Source: Oscillospiraceae bacterium (GTDB lineage Bacteria; Bacillota; Clostridia; Oscillospirales; Ruminococcaceae). Taken from it: DNA of 40,792 nucleotides. Below, one piece after another: positions 7,982-16,904 of the stretch. Every line of letters begins with the position of its first letter. Position 1 is the first letter of the stretch. The notes under the pieces were generated by a model. That model was not told the DNA's origin. It searched no databases and saw only the letters and a list, made by a program, of their open reading frames with translations. Both the position numbers and the translations under genes were made by a program. The DNA lies in the NCBI GenBank assembly GCA_017513135.1, contig JAFWDH010000021.1, forward strand, positions 1 to 40,792, written 5' to 3'.

Positions 7982-9895
7982 ATGGTTATCTACATAGTCA
8001 TAGCGGTCATTATCCTGATCGTCGCAGCCGCAAACGCAAGAAAAAACAGCAATGACATCAAGGCGATGTCTCTGGGTCTCACCGGGGGCATCTCACTGGC
8101 CGTGGCAGTGCTGACTGCACCTTATTTCGCACTCAGCTACAGCGATCCGTTCATCATATGTCTCAAGAGCATCAGATACGGAGCGGGATCCATAAGTCTG
8201 AGCGTGGAGCCCGGCATAGTGAGTGCTCTGGAACTTGCCGAGCCGCTCAACACGATCTATCTTGTAATGCTGTATGTCCTGTACATCATGGGACCGGTGT
8301 GCGCCTCACTGTTCGCAGTAAGCTTCTCCCGCTCAGTAGTGGAATGGATCCGCTTCCGCGGACACAGAAAGATACACGTCTTCTCGGAGCTCAACTCCAG
8401 AACAGTCGCTATCGCAGAGAACCTTGCCGAGACAAGGCCCAGGGAGATGCCGGTCTTCTGCAACGATGCAGGGGAGGGAGACGAGGATCTGAGGATGCGC
8501 GCAAGAGCCGCACATGCCCTCTTCACAAGAAGAAACGAAGCCGATCTTCCCATCAAGAAAGGTCAGGATTACGAGTTCTATATCATAACCTCAGATGTCC
8601 GCAAGGTGCTCACTTCTACTGCCAAGCTCTGCGATGAACTGGTGAAAAAGCCTAATTACGACCGTTCTCACGTCTTTGTTCGTTTCTCCGCATCCGACTC
8701 ATGTCTGGACCTTATCAGAGACCTTGACCGCACTTACGGAAACAGCGTAAAGCTGCGTCCCGTAAACGAGAATGACTCGGAGGCCGCCTGTCTGCTCAGA
8801 AAGTATACCGGCCGGCTGTCAGCTGCGGGCGATCACAACCTGATCATCGTGGGCGGCGGAGAAGCAGGCATCGCCCTTCTCAAAAGCTCCCTCTGCATCA
8901 TGACCGGTCCCGAGAGCACATTCGCCGTGAGATACATCTCGAAGAAAGCTCGCGATGAGGCGTCCGGTCTCAAGGCTTCCTCTCCCGGGATCATGGAGAA
9001 GCCTCTTGCTTCCTATATGGGAAAGGACTCGGAAGGCGGAGAATATGATATACGGTTCTATCCGGAGGACCCGGAAGGTTCCGGTCTTTTCGAGATCCTT
9101 TCAGCGGAAAAGACTCCCGATCTTGTCTGTGTGACAGGCGACGACGATGAGCAGAACTTCAGTCTCGCGCAGAGGATCAAACGCTTCTATGCCTCTTTGA
9201 GCAGCGATCTTTCATATCCTCCGATCGCCTGCAGGGTCGTTGACAAGAAGCTCAACGTCATTCTCGGCAGCAATGACGGCATCGCGCTCTACGGTAACGA
9301 AGCCGACAGATACGGATACGATGCCCTTATAGATCCGGAACTTGAGGAGGAAGCCAGGAGAGTCCACCTGTCATATATGCTTCCGTCCATGCCGAACGCC
9401 CTGGATCTTAAGGGAGAAGATAAGGAAAAAGTCCTCGAGGATTCCGGTTTCTACACCTATACGAACATGCAGTCCTCCATGGCAAGCGCCCTTTCCCTGG
9501 AGTTCCGCCGGGCTTATATACTTTCAAACAAGCCGGATGGCGATAAGCGCAGCGATAAAGAGTTCATACGCAGCTGGCTTGATGATCCCGGGAAGCTCAG
9601 CATTCTCGGAGACTGCGAGCATCTGAGGTGGAACGCGTATCAGCGGATGCAGGGCTGGAGGACCGCCGACGCGGTCCAGACCGGCGCCATCGCAGCCTCG
9701 ACCTCCGGCAGGAGGATAAGGTCTGACGAGTTCATGCTGCATCCCGCCCTGGTGTCGCTTGAGGAACTGCCCGATGCGGAAAAGACTACCGACGACATAA
9801 AGCACGGCATAGATCCCGAGAGCAGCGGGACCGGTTTCGTCGAATCCGACCGTGTCATACTGAGGAACCTCCCGCTCATACTCGGCGGAAAGTGA
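7982..9895 (+). CDS. Membrane protein with Rossmann (TrkA-N-like) and RyR domains
   Basis: A 637-residue protein. Three hydrophobic spans lie at about 2-18, 31-51 and 91-115. The rest is cytoplasmic: one Rossmann-like start (IHVFSELNSR, about 131-140), then a second with the dinucleotide-binding loop VGGGEAG (290-296), as in TrkA-N/RCK potassium-channel regulators. Near the C-terminus, GDCEHLRWNAYQRMQGWR (543-560) matches the core of the bacterial RyR domain, named after the ryanodine receptor. GGAGG precedes the ATG. The TIR gene starts 18 bp after its stop, so the two form an operon. Inference: a ligand-gated membrane effector or channel that responds to a nucleotide, possibly one made by the TIR partner. 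The membrane pore role and ligand are unproven. Confidence 0.7.
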   Translation: MVIYIVIAVIILIVAAANARKNSNDIKAMSLGLTGGISLAVAVLTAPYFALSYSDPFIICLKSIRYGAGSISLSVEPGIVSALELAEPLNTIYLVMLYVLYIMGPVCASLFAVSFSRSVVEWIRFRGHRKIHVFSELNSRTVAIAENLAETRPREMPVFCNDAGEGDEDLRMRARAAHALFTRRNEADLPIKKGQDYEFYIITSDVRKVLTSTAKLCDELVKKPNYDRSHVFVRFSASDSCLDLIRDLDRTYGNSVKLRPVNENDSEAACLLRKYTGRLSAAGDHNLIIVGGGEAGIALLKSSLCIMTGPESTFAVRYISKKARDEASGLKASSPGIMEKPLASYMGKDSEGGEYDIRFYPEDPEGSGLFEILSAEKTPDLVCVTGDDDEQNFSLAQRIKRFYASLSSDLSYPPIACRVVDKKLNVILGSNDGIALYGNEADRYGYDALIDPELEEEARRVHLSYMLPSMPNALDLKGEDKEKVLEDSGFYTYTNMQSSMASALSLEFRRAYILSNKPDGDKRSDKEFIRSWLDDPGKLSILGDCEHLRWNAYQRMQGWRTADAVQTGAIAASTSGRRIRSDEFMLHPALVSLEELPDAEKTTDDIKHGIDPESSGTGFVESDRVILRNLPLILGGK

Positions 9896-9913
9896 TACAG
9901 AAGGAGCGCGCAG

Positions 9914-12900
9914 ATGGAAACGCTTCACTATGACGCATTCATATCCTACCGCCACACTCCAAAGGATACGGCGGTGGCAAAGGAGCTCCAGCAGTCGCTG
10001 GAGCGTTTCCGTATACCCAGAAGCATACGCAAAGCCTACGGCAGGGACCGCATAGACAGGATCTTCCGCGATCAGGAAGACCTGGAGATGACCAGCGACC
10101 TCTCAAAGAAGCTTGATGACTCTCTCAGAGCCTCTGACTTCCTCATAGTTGTCTGTTCCCCGGATTACATGCAGTCAGAATGGTGCCTTCACGAGCTGGA
10201 GACCTTCATCGGACTCAAAGGCGCTGACAGGGTCCTGTGCGTGCTTGCGGAGGGCGAACCGCCTGCTATCTTTCCGGATATACTGCTCAGCAGGAAGGAG
10301 ACCGATACAGCAGATGACGGCACAGTCTTCACCAGGACCGTCAGCACTGAGCCTCTTGCCTGCGATTTCCGCGGAAGCCTCAGGGATGCCAGAAGGACAG
10401 AGCTTCCCAGACTCGTGTCCGCGATAATCGGTTGCGGGTACGATGAACTGATGCTGCGTCAGGAGCGCTACAGGCGCAGGCGCGCCGCTGTGGTCCTCGC
10501 AGGAGTACTCTCAGTCTCGGCGATCGCGATCTCTTACCTGCTTTGGAGCAATGCCCAGATAAACAGGAACTACAGACAGTCTCAGATAAACGAATCCCGC
10601 ATGCTGTCGAAGGAAGCGATGTCGTCTCTGGACAGCGGAGACAGGCTCAGCGCTCTCAGAAGATCTCTGGAAGCCGTCGGAGACGGCGACAGGCCAGTCG
10701 TGGATGAGGCGGTAATGGCGCTGACTTCATCCTCCTATGCCTATTCGGTACCGGGAAAACAGCTTGAGAACTGGAGGATAGACACCGTAAACGACATTTC
10801 TTCGTTCTGCCTCAGCGAAGACGGATCCTATCTCACCGCAATGGACCGTCTGGGATCCTACCACGGGATAGATATGTCTTTACGCAGAGAAGTGTTCCGG
10901 GTGGATACCGGATCTTCAGTCTATATCTCGGATCCCGTTTCCGCCGGCGGCAGCACAGTCATCTGCGTCTCCGGCACGGTGAAGGCGTTCGATCCTTCTG
11001 ACGGTTCTGTCCTGTGGGAGACTCCTCTGAAATACGGGCTCGTCAACTCGCTCGCGGTCAGTCCCGACCGCAGCCTCATCGCTGCGGCGGACTCATATGC
11101 CGTGCAGATCATGGATACGTCGGGCGAGCCTTTCCTCAGCCTCCCCCTTCCCGGAGAGGAAGAGGGATACATAACCGACCTGATATGGTCTCCTGACGGA
11201 AAAGAGATCACCGTATACATCAAACAGACTCTTATGACCCGCGTCGGGGTGTTCGATGTTCAGACATCGGACTTCTTCCCGGTCACAGCTTTCTGCAGCA
11301 AGACATCCGCATGTTACACCGATGACGGAGACCTTTATGTCTTCTGCTGCGGCGAGACATCTGTTCCGGAATCGGAAGGCCATGTAAGCACCATCTTCCC
11401 TGTCGATTATGAGATATGCCGCGTAAGGCACGGCAGCATCCTCTGGAAAAGTGTGATAAGCACCGATTCCGTAGTGTCGCTCATGCATGCGGATATCATT
11501 CCCGGGTATGACGGCACGCTCATCACTCTGGGCGGCAGTTTCTACCGGCTGTCAGCTGACGGCTCGGTCCTCGGACAGATGGATACAGGCGGAGTGTTAT
11601 CTGATGTCCTTCAGGTCGGAGAGAACCAGATGGATCTGGTCATGACCGACGGCAGGCACTGCATTTACGTTCCGCAGAACGATACCATATATCTCACCGA
11701 AGCGTTCCCTTCGGGATATGAGCAGATCGAGATAGTTTCATCAGGCCCTTCAGCAGGCACGTTTGCACTGCTGAAAGACGGAAACATATCTTTCTACTCT
11801 GCGCTGTCCGACGAGAACGTATCGTTCTGGACAGGAAAAGGCTTCTCATATCCTCCGCTCTCCAGCCTCAGGAGCAAGGACAGGCTCCTGCTGTATGCAG
11901 ACGGACGTCTGATACTCTACGATACCTCTTCAGGGACCGTCGTCAATGACGGGATTCAAACCGAGAACAGCCCGTATCACCTTCTCACCGTTATTGACGG
12001 AACAGCATACGCTCTCAGAGTCGATCAGGAGACGTCCCGGTTCATACTGTGCAGCTTTGATCTGAGCGACGGCGAAAAGAAAGGCGAAGTACCGCTTCCC
12101 GTGGCCGAGTTCTATACTTCTCTGGGGCTTGTGTACAATGATGATTCGTATATCTCCGCATCGATGATAGACACGCTCTATATCCCTCCGTCCCCTGTTG
12201 CTCTGCGCGGCAGCACTCTCTGCATGCACGACTGGGATGACCCGAACCGGATCTTTATCTATGATATTTCCGCCGGCACTTCCCGTGAGATCCGGGCAGA
12301 TCTCGAACCAGACTGCTACCTCATCTCATCTGAAGTAAGCGTCGGTCCCGCTCCCCTGCTCATATCGGAGGACGGCAGATACGTCTTCTCGGTGCGCTAT
12401 GACATGAAAGATTCGAGCATCCTTCCGGTAATGATATCGCTGGAGGACGGATCGGTCTCTGTACTGGAGAGCGACATAAACGATCTCTCATCCGCAGTAT
12501 TCGCGGACGGATGCCTACTGTTCTCCGGCAAGGATTCCCTCCATGAGCTGGACCAGCACGGCGGTCCGGGTCAAGACATCCCGTTCTCCGGCGACAATGC
12601 CATATCATTCACTCTCCACAAAGGCCGCACATACTGCGTTTTCCCGGACATGACGATGACAGTCTTTATCAACGGCGATGCAGAGCGGACCATCTCGCTT
12701 GGTATCCCGCCTGACAGTTATGCGAAGGGAAAGGCATACCGCTACGAATTCACAGATGACAGGCTTTACCTCTTCCGCGACCATGACATGTGTGTTATAT
12801 CCCTTTATTCTGACAGCGCTTCCCCGCTGTACACTGTGACCGGAAGCGTCATTGACGCTGATCCCGAGCGCGGGATGATCATCTGTTACGGCACGCACGG

Positions 12901-13009
12901 ATCCTCAGGTGATGAGAACTATCAGGTCGTATCCTTTGCGGAATACTCAGTGGATGAGCTTACCCTCAGAAGCAGAGAACAGCTGGATCAGTTCCTGCTG
13001 GTTCCCTGA
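9914..13009 (+). CDS. TIR-domain transmembrane protein with large beta-propeller-like outer region
   Basis: A 1031-residue protein. The TIR domain covers about residues 1-180: YDAFISYRHTPKD at the first strand, and CSPDYMQSEWCLHELETF with E94 as the probable NAD-cleaving glutamate. A basic patch RYRRRR (185-190) precedes one membrane span (191-211), so the TIR end should face the cytoplasm. Next is a short helical segment (SRMLSKEAMSSLDSGDRLSAL, about 227-247) like the linker before propellers in STAND-type proteins. About 750 residues of WD40/PQQ-like strands follow, with repeats such as LAVSPDRSLIAAADS and LIWSPDGKEITVY. The ATG has GAAGGAG upstream, 18 bp after the RyR gene. Bacterial TIRs often hydrolyse NAD or make cyclic ADP-ribose signals in defence. 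Here the layout suggests an outside sensor driving an inside TIR. Confidence 0.82.
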   Translation: METLHYDAFISYRHTPKDTAVAKELQQSLERFRIPRSIRKAYGRDRIDRIFRDQEDLEMTSDLSKKLDDSLRASDFLIVVCSPDYMQSEWCLHELETFIGLKGADRVLCVLAEGEPPAIFPDILLSRKETDTADDGTVFTRTVSTEPLACDFRGSLRDARRTELPRLVSAIIGCGYDELMLRQERYRRRRAAVVLAGVLSVSAIAISYLLWSNAQINRNYRQSQINESRMLSKEAMSSLDSGDRLSALRRSLEAVGDGDRPVVDEAVMALTSSSYAYSVPGKQLENWRIDTVNDISSFCLSEDGSYLTAMDRLGSYHGIDMSLRREVFRVDTGSSVYISDPVSAGGSTVICVSGTVKAFDPSDGSVLWETPLKYGLVNSLAVSPDRSLIAAADSYAVQIMDTSGEPFLSLPLPGEEEGYITDLIWSPDGKEITVYIKQTLMTRVGVFDVQTSDFFPVTAFCSKTSACYTDDGDLYVFCCGETSVPESEGHVSTIFPVDYEICRVRHGSILWKSVISTDSVVSLMHADIIPGYDGTLITLGGSFYRLSADGSVLGQMDTGGVLSDVLQVGENQMDLVMTDGRHCIYVPQNDTIYLTEAFPSGYEQIEIVSSGPSAGTFALLKDGNISFYSALSDENVSFWTGKGFSYPPLSSLRSKDRLLLYADGRLILYDTSSGTVVNDGIQTENSPYHLLTVIDGTAYALRVDQETSRFILCSFDLSDGEKKGEVPLPVAEFYTSLGLVYNDDSYISASMIDTLYIPPSPVALRGSTLCMHDWDDPNRIFIYDISAGTSREIRADLEPDCYLISSEVSVGPAPLLISEDGRYVFSVRYDMKDSSILPVMISLEDGSVSVLESDINDLSSAVFADGCLLFSGKDSLHELDQHGGPGQDIPFSGDNAISFTLHKGRTYCVFPDMTMTVFINGDAERTISLGIPPDSYAKGKAYRYEFTDDRLYLFRDHDMCVISLYSDSASPLYTVTGSVIDADPERGMIICYGTHGSSGDENYQVVSFAEYSVDELTLRSREQLDQFLLVP

Positions 13010-13023
13010 ACGACAATACATGA

Positions 13024-13055
13024 AGCCGGCTTCAGAAAACGGAGCCGGCTGTTTT
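13024..13055 (+). terminator. Terminator of the RyR-TIR operon
   Basis: Two copies of AGCCGGCT separated by 11 bases form an 8-bp stem, followed by GTTTTG, 14 bp after the TIR stop. Confidence 0.8.
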
Positions 13056-13064
13056 GCGGCATGG

Positions 13065-13093
13065 AACTCAAGCCTGACTTGAGTTATTATAAT
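13065..13093 (+). promoter_or_regulatory. Palindromic operator beside a -10 box
   Basis: AACTCAAG and CTTGAGTT are perfect 8-base inverted arms around CCTGA (13065-13085). TATAAT follows at 13088-13093, with a second TATAAT at 13138-13143. The position suits a repressor that blocks the promoter of the HTH-HD gene, perhaps that protein itself. Confidence 0.5.
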
Positions 13094-13174
13094 GTCAGTT
13101 CAATCTGCGGTTGCTTCTAATTAATAATGACTGATCCTATAATCTAAATGCAGGAAGGAAAGGAGGACATCATC

Positions 13175-13993
13175 ATGAGGCCGATTGGAAAAAACATCTA
13201 TGACGCAAGAAAAAGAGCTGGACTCACTCAGTTGCAGCTGGCTGAAAGGCTTGACGTCTCATTTCAGGCAGTCTCGTCATGGGAAAGGGATGAATATCTT
13301 CCGGACACGGAAAACCTGATGCGTCTGGCAGAGGTCCTCGATACATCCGTAAACTCGCTGACGGAAGGGCGAAAAGCAGAGTTCGTGACTAACAAGGAGC
13401 TTTTCGACTGGAGGCACATGAAGACCTTTGTGAAAGCCACGGCAAAGAGCCATAACATGCTGAACACGCTTAAAGCCGTCGATTTCGCGGCTGACGCACA
13501 TGAAGGGCAGTTTAAAAAGAACTCGGATATACCGTACATCAGCCATCCGCTGACACTGGCATGCAACTGTCTCGCCATGGGCATCAGCGAAGATTCGGTC
13601 ATAGCCGCTTGTCTGCTGCATGACGTTATGGAGGACTGCGGAGTGTCCAGGGACGAGCTTCCCGCAGACGAAGAGACAAAAGATCTGGTCGCTCTTCTGA
13701 CGAAGCCGGAGCATGATAAAGAAAACGAAGAGAAGGTCCTCGCAGAATACATCAAAGGCATCTCATCCTCGCCCAAAGCCTCTCTGATAAAATGCCTTGA
13801 CCGCTGCAACAACCTGACTACCATGTCCTGGGGTTTCGCCAGAAAGAAACAGGCGGAATACGTCATGGAGACAGAAAAGTATATCCTTCCGCTTCTGGAC
13901 GTCATCAAGGACACACCGGAATACAACAACGCGGCATGGCTGCTGACTTATCAGATCGGAAGTCTTCTGGAGACGTACAAAGCTCTCCTTTGA
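13175..13993 (+). CDS. XRE-type HTH fused to a SpoT/MESH1-like HD hydrolase
   Basis: A 272-residue two-domain protein. Residues 5-62 form a Cro/C1-type helix-turn-helix (IYDARKRAGLTQLQLAERLD, then VSFQAVSSWE). From about residue 100 comes an HD domain like the (p)ppGpp hydrolase half of RelA/SpoT: ISHPL (H124), LLHDVMEDC (H149, D150 and the E153-D154 pair) and IKCLDRCNN (D209). These match the metal-binding histidines and aspartates of that family. The ATG at 13175 has AGGAGG eight bases upstream; the earlier ATG at 13148 precedes that site, so it is rejected. It lacks synthetase, TGS and ACT domains. It could couple alarmone or nucleotide hydrolysis to transcription. It follows the TIR operon but has its own promoter region. 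Confidence 0.82.
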   Translation: MRPIGKNIYDARKRAGLTQLQLAERLDVSFQAVSSWERDEYLPDTENLMRLAEVLDTSVNSLTEGRKAEFVTNKELFDWRHMKTFVKATAKSHNMLNTLKAVDFAADAHEGQFKKNSDIPYISHPLTLACNCLAMGISEDSVIAACLLHDVMEDCGVSRDELPADEETKDLVALLTKPEHDKENEEKVLAEYIKGISSSPKASLIKCLDRCNNLTTMSWGFARKKQAEYVMETEKYILPLLDVIKDTPEYNNAAWLLTYQIGSLLETYKALL

Positions 13994-14025
13994 ACGCATA
14001 AAGCTTCACCTGACAACAAAACCAA

Positions 14026-14058
14026 AGGCGCAGCCGCATGGGCTGCGCCTCTTTTTCT
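14026..14058. terminator. Bidirectional terminator
   Basis: Ten-base arms AGGCGCAGCC and GGCTGCGCCT around GCATG, then CTTTTTCT on the plus side and an AAACCAAA run on the other. It serves the HTH-HD gene (plus) and probably the fucosidase (minus). Confidence 0.88.
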
Positions 14059-14087
14059 GTCTGAGTTTCAGTGTCGTCTGTGCCGGT

Positions 14088-15556
14088 TCAGCTTAACGAA
14101 ACGCGGTAGCACACCGGAAGATCTCCTTCCGCCATGCTTCCGTCTATCTCAAGTGCCTCTGAATTCCTTTCGTAACCGACTTCGCCCTTCCCGAGCATCT
14201 CGACCTTTTGTATCAGGAAATCGTGTATGCCCTTCTGTCTGAGCGCTTTCACCTTTGCTTTTTGGGAAGGTCTCATCTGGAAAGCATAAAGGTATCCGTT
14301 CCTGTAGGTAAACCTGAAATCCTCGCTGGTGAACTGCTTCTCGTCTCCATCCATGAAGAACCCTTCCTCAGCGTTCACCTCGCCTTCCCCGAACTGCCTC
14401 CAGTATGTAGTCCCGTAAATGCCTTCCCCGTTCCTTGAGAGCCAGTCACCGAGAGTTCCCAGCACTTCCTTCTCTTCTTCCGTTATCGTTCCGTCCGGCT
14501 TTGGCCCGACATTGATCAGGAGGTTTCCGTTCTTGCTGACTATGTCCACCAGATCGCAGATCACCTGTCTTGCGTTCTTGTATTCATTGTCAGTCGTATA
14601 TCCCCAGGAATTCTTTCCGATCGCGGTATCGGTCTGCCAGTAATCAGGAGATATCCCCGTAAGCGCTCCTCTTTCCACATCGAACGTAGCTGCTCCGGGA
14701 GGAAATGCCTCATGCTTGTAGTTGATGGTGACTTCTGTTCCCCACTCCTCAGCTCTGTTGTAGTAGTATGCAGCCAGCTTTCTGAGATACGGCTTGAACG
14801 CATGGTTGTGCACCCACCAGTCAAGATAAAGCACGGAAGGCCTGTAACTGTCTATGAATTCGCATGTTCTGACCAGCCAGTCCTCCATCCATTCCTCTGT
14901 AGGTCCCTCTGTGAAAGTGTCCGCAGTGAACCTGTGGACGTCGTCGGAATGGTATTCCTTCCGGTAGACGGCGGGGCCGTAGAAATCCCTGTACTCCTCA
15001 TCCTGAACGTCGCTCGGGAAGGTCCTTCCCATATTCATGAAGAAATAGTGTTCAGCCCTGTGAGTGGATGCGCAGAACGTCAGTCCCTGTCTGAGGCACT
15101 CGTCTCTTATTTCGCCGATCACGTCCCTCTTTGGTCCCATTTCCGCTGCGTTCCACCGGTTCATCTCCGTCCTGTACATGGCGAAACCGTCATGATGCTC
15201 GGCAACAGGCATCACATACCTGAATCCTGCCTTTCTGAACATCGAGACCCATTCTTCAGCGCTGAATCTCTCCCCTTTGAACATCGGGATGAAATCCTTG
15301 TATCCGAACTCCTTCTGGTCTCCGAAGGTATTCCTGTGGTGCCTGAATTCTTCGTGAGCAGGATCATACATATGCCTTGAATACCATTCATTCCCGAATG
15401 CAGGAACGCTGAATAGCCCCAGTGGATGAATACGCCGACTTTTGCGTCCATATACCACGCGGGAGTCCTGTGAGCGCACAGGGAAGTCCAGTCGTCCCTG
15501 AACCTTCCCCGGTATATAACGTCATCGATAGTCTTCAGATATGCTGCTTTATCCAT
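14088..15556 (-). pseudogene. Alpha-L-fucosidase (GH29) split by a one-base frameshift
   Basis: Two frames together spell one GH29 fucosidase of about 489 residues, which would release L-fucose from glycans. The N-terminal part begins MDKAAYLKTIDD at 15556 (AGAGGT upstream) and runs through TPAWYMDAKVGVFIHWG. It then leaves the family pattern. The continuation LFSVPAFGNEWYSRHMYD is in the next frame, which stays open to 14088. The switch lies at four G's (plus strand CCCC at 15417-15420): TGG GGC TAT must be read as TGG GGN CTA TTC. One base is missing, or the ribosome slips back one. Downstream, HHDGFAMY, LYLDWWVHNHAF with the likely nucleophile aspartate, and LLINVGPKPDG are intact, so decay is not general. 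No signal peptide is seen. Confidence 0.88.
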
Positions 15557-15619
15557 CTGCTGTTACCTCTTCGCATCCCGTTCGCCTGAGATCCGTGCTC
15601 TTCCGGCCCGGTTTCAGCG

Positions 15620-16105
15620 TCACTCCTCCATGAAGTTGATCTCAAGCTCCATCCGCTCCTCATCCGGATCGCGGTCCCATACCTCACACGCCAGTTCGAA
15701 CGCATCGTCAGGCTCGGCTTCAGTGAGTTCGCCGCTTCCCTCTTCAGACTCGAAGATGCCGCATCTGGAATCGGGTCCTATATCCTCATGAGCCCATTTG
15801 ACAGTCATCCTCAGCCCGGGATTGTCAGAAGCGAGCTTCCGGAACACCGGTACCGGAGGATCGCTGAGCGTGTCGAACGTGTATTCCAGTATCGTGTCGT
15901 TGCGGTACAGGATCACATCCGTCTCCTCCGCCTCAGACTCCGTGCCCCAGAGCTCTTTTCTCTCCTCTTCGCTCTCCCCTGCCGGAATTATCCCCGCCAG
16001 GCTTATAGCCTCGCTGCCGGCGCTCTCCGCTATCCTGTCTCTCAATGCACGCAGATCTTCCGACTCTCCGCGGAATGTCATTTTATTTCTAATATAACTC
16101 TTCAT
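15620..16105 (-). CDS. Api92-like / DUF1281-type protein
   Basis: A 161-residue acidic protein. It starts MKSYIRNKMTFRG, has a LWGTESEAEETDV stretch, then TFDTLSDPPVPVFRKLA and VKWAHEDIG. That order matches the ferredoxin-like domain of Api92-like proteins (DUF1281), whose members carry WGT, a TAWSPP-like segment and YxDE. The function of the family is unknown; many members are phage- or plasmid-borne. I chose the ATG at 16105 because GGGAG lies seven bases upstream; the longer frame to 16180 has no ribosome site. It is 63 bp before the fucosidase start on the same strand, so they may share a transcript. Confidence 0.6.
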   Translation of the reverse strand: MKSYIRNKMTFRGESEDLRALRDRIAESAGSEAISLAGIIPAGESEEERKELWGTESEAEETDVILYRNDTILEYTFDTLSDPPVPVFRKLASDNPGLRMTVKWAHEDIGPDSRCGIFESEEGSGELTEAEPDDAFELACEVWDRDPDEERMELEINFMEE

Positions 16106-16214
16106 CTTTTTTCTCCCAAACACAGTAAACGGCTGCATCCGCAGCGTTGTCTTTTCAAAACTTACACATAGATTGTACAATTAAATCAGATAAAAGTTAA
16201 CGGAGGGATGATCG

Positions 16215-16844
16215 ATGTCAAAAGTGCTGCTTCTTAACGGAAGCCCCAGAGCGAACGGCTGCACGGCCACTGCTCTTGATGAGATGATGAACGTCTTCGC
16301 TGCGGAAGGTGTGGACACTGAACTGATACAGGTCGGCAATAAGGATATACGCGGATGCATTGCCTGCGGAAGGTGTGGAGAACTCGGAAAATGCGTCTTC
16401 GACGATCTTGTGAACGAAGTTGCTGAAAAGCTCGACAAGGCTGACGGTCTTGTAGTCGGGAGCCCCGTATACTACGGTTCCCCCAACGGCACTATGCTCG
16501 CATTTCTCGACAGACTGTTCTATAGTTCCGGAAAGGTCAACAAGCACATGAAGGTCGGCGCAGCGGTGGTCACCTGCCGCAGGGGCGGAAACACTGCAAG
16601 TTTTGACGTGCTCAACAAGTACTTCACCATAAGCGGAATGCCTGTCGCATCCAGCACGTACTGGAACCAGGTGCATGGGTTCACGGCGGAAGATGTAAGG
16701 AAGGACCTTGAGGGTCTTCAGACAATGCGGAACCTCGCAAGGAACATGTCATTTCTTATCAGGGCGATTGCTGACGCGAAAGAGAAATACGGAGTTCCCG
16801 ATATGGAATCCGGGAACTTCACAAGCTTCCCTGACGGGAAATAA
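16215..16844 (+). CDS. Flavodoxin-fold NAD(P)H-dependent FMN oxidoreductase
   Basis: A 209-residue flavodoxin-like reductase. LLLNGSPRANG (residues 5-15) is the FMN phosphate loop and GSPVYYGSPNG (about 82-92) the flavin ring loop. Between them CIACGRCGELGKC carries three cysteines, as in the iron-sulfur flavoprotein / multimeric flavodoxin branch of the family. The usual partners are quinones, metals or small electrophiles; the true substrate is unknown. GGAGGG precedes the ATG. It stands alone, divergent from the Api92-like gene, and ends at a strong terminator. Confidence 0.87.
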   Translation: MSKVLLLNGSPRANGCTATALDEMMNVFAAEGVDTELIQVGNKDIRGCIACGRCGELGKCVFDDLVNEVAEKLDKADGLVVGSPVYYGSPNGTMLAFLDRLFYSSGKVNKHMKVGAAVVTCRRGGNTASFDVLNKYFTISGMPVASSTYWNQVHGFTAEDVRKDLEGLQTMRNLARNMSFLIRAIADAKEKYGVPDMESGNFTSFPDGK

Positions 16845-16861
16845 TCTCCGGATCACCTATC

Positions 16862-16890
16862 AAAAAAGCTCCCGACTCGGGAGCTTTTTT
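16862..16890. terminator. Bidirectional terminator
   Basis: AAAAAAGCTCCCG / CGGGAGCTTTTTT with a short loop. A near copy (GCTCCC...GGGAGC) stands after the GH51 gene at 18451-18476. Confidence 0.92.
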
Positions 16891-16904
16891 ATTAATCTCT
16901 GATT

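Noticed and set aside
13148..13174. Earlier ATG for the HTH-HD gene
   Set aside because: AGGAGG lies downstream of it and is ideally spaced for the ATG at 13175.
13264..13929. 221-codon minus-strand frame
   Set aside because: Antisense to the HTH-HD gene, whose motifs and ribosome site are convincing.
14712..15380. 222-codon plus-strand frame opposite the fucosidase
   Set aside because: Opposite strand carries clear GH29 motifs; this frame has none.
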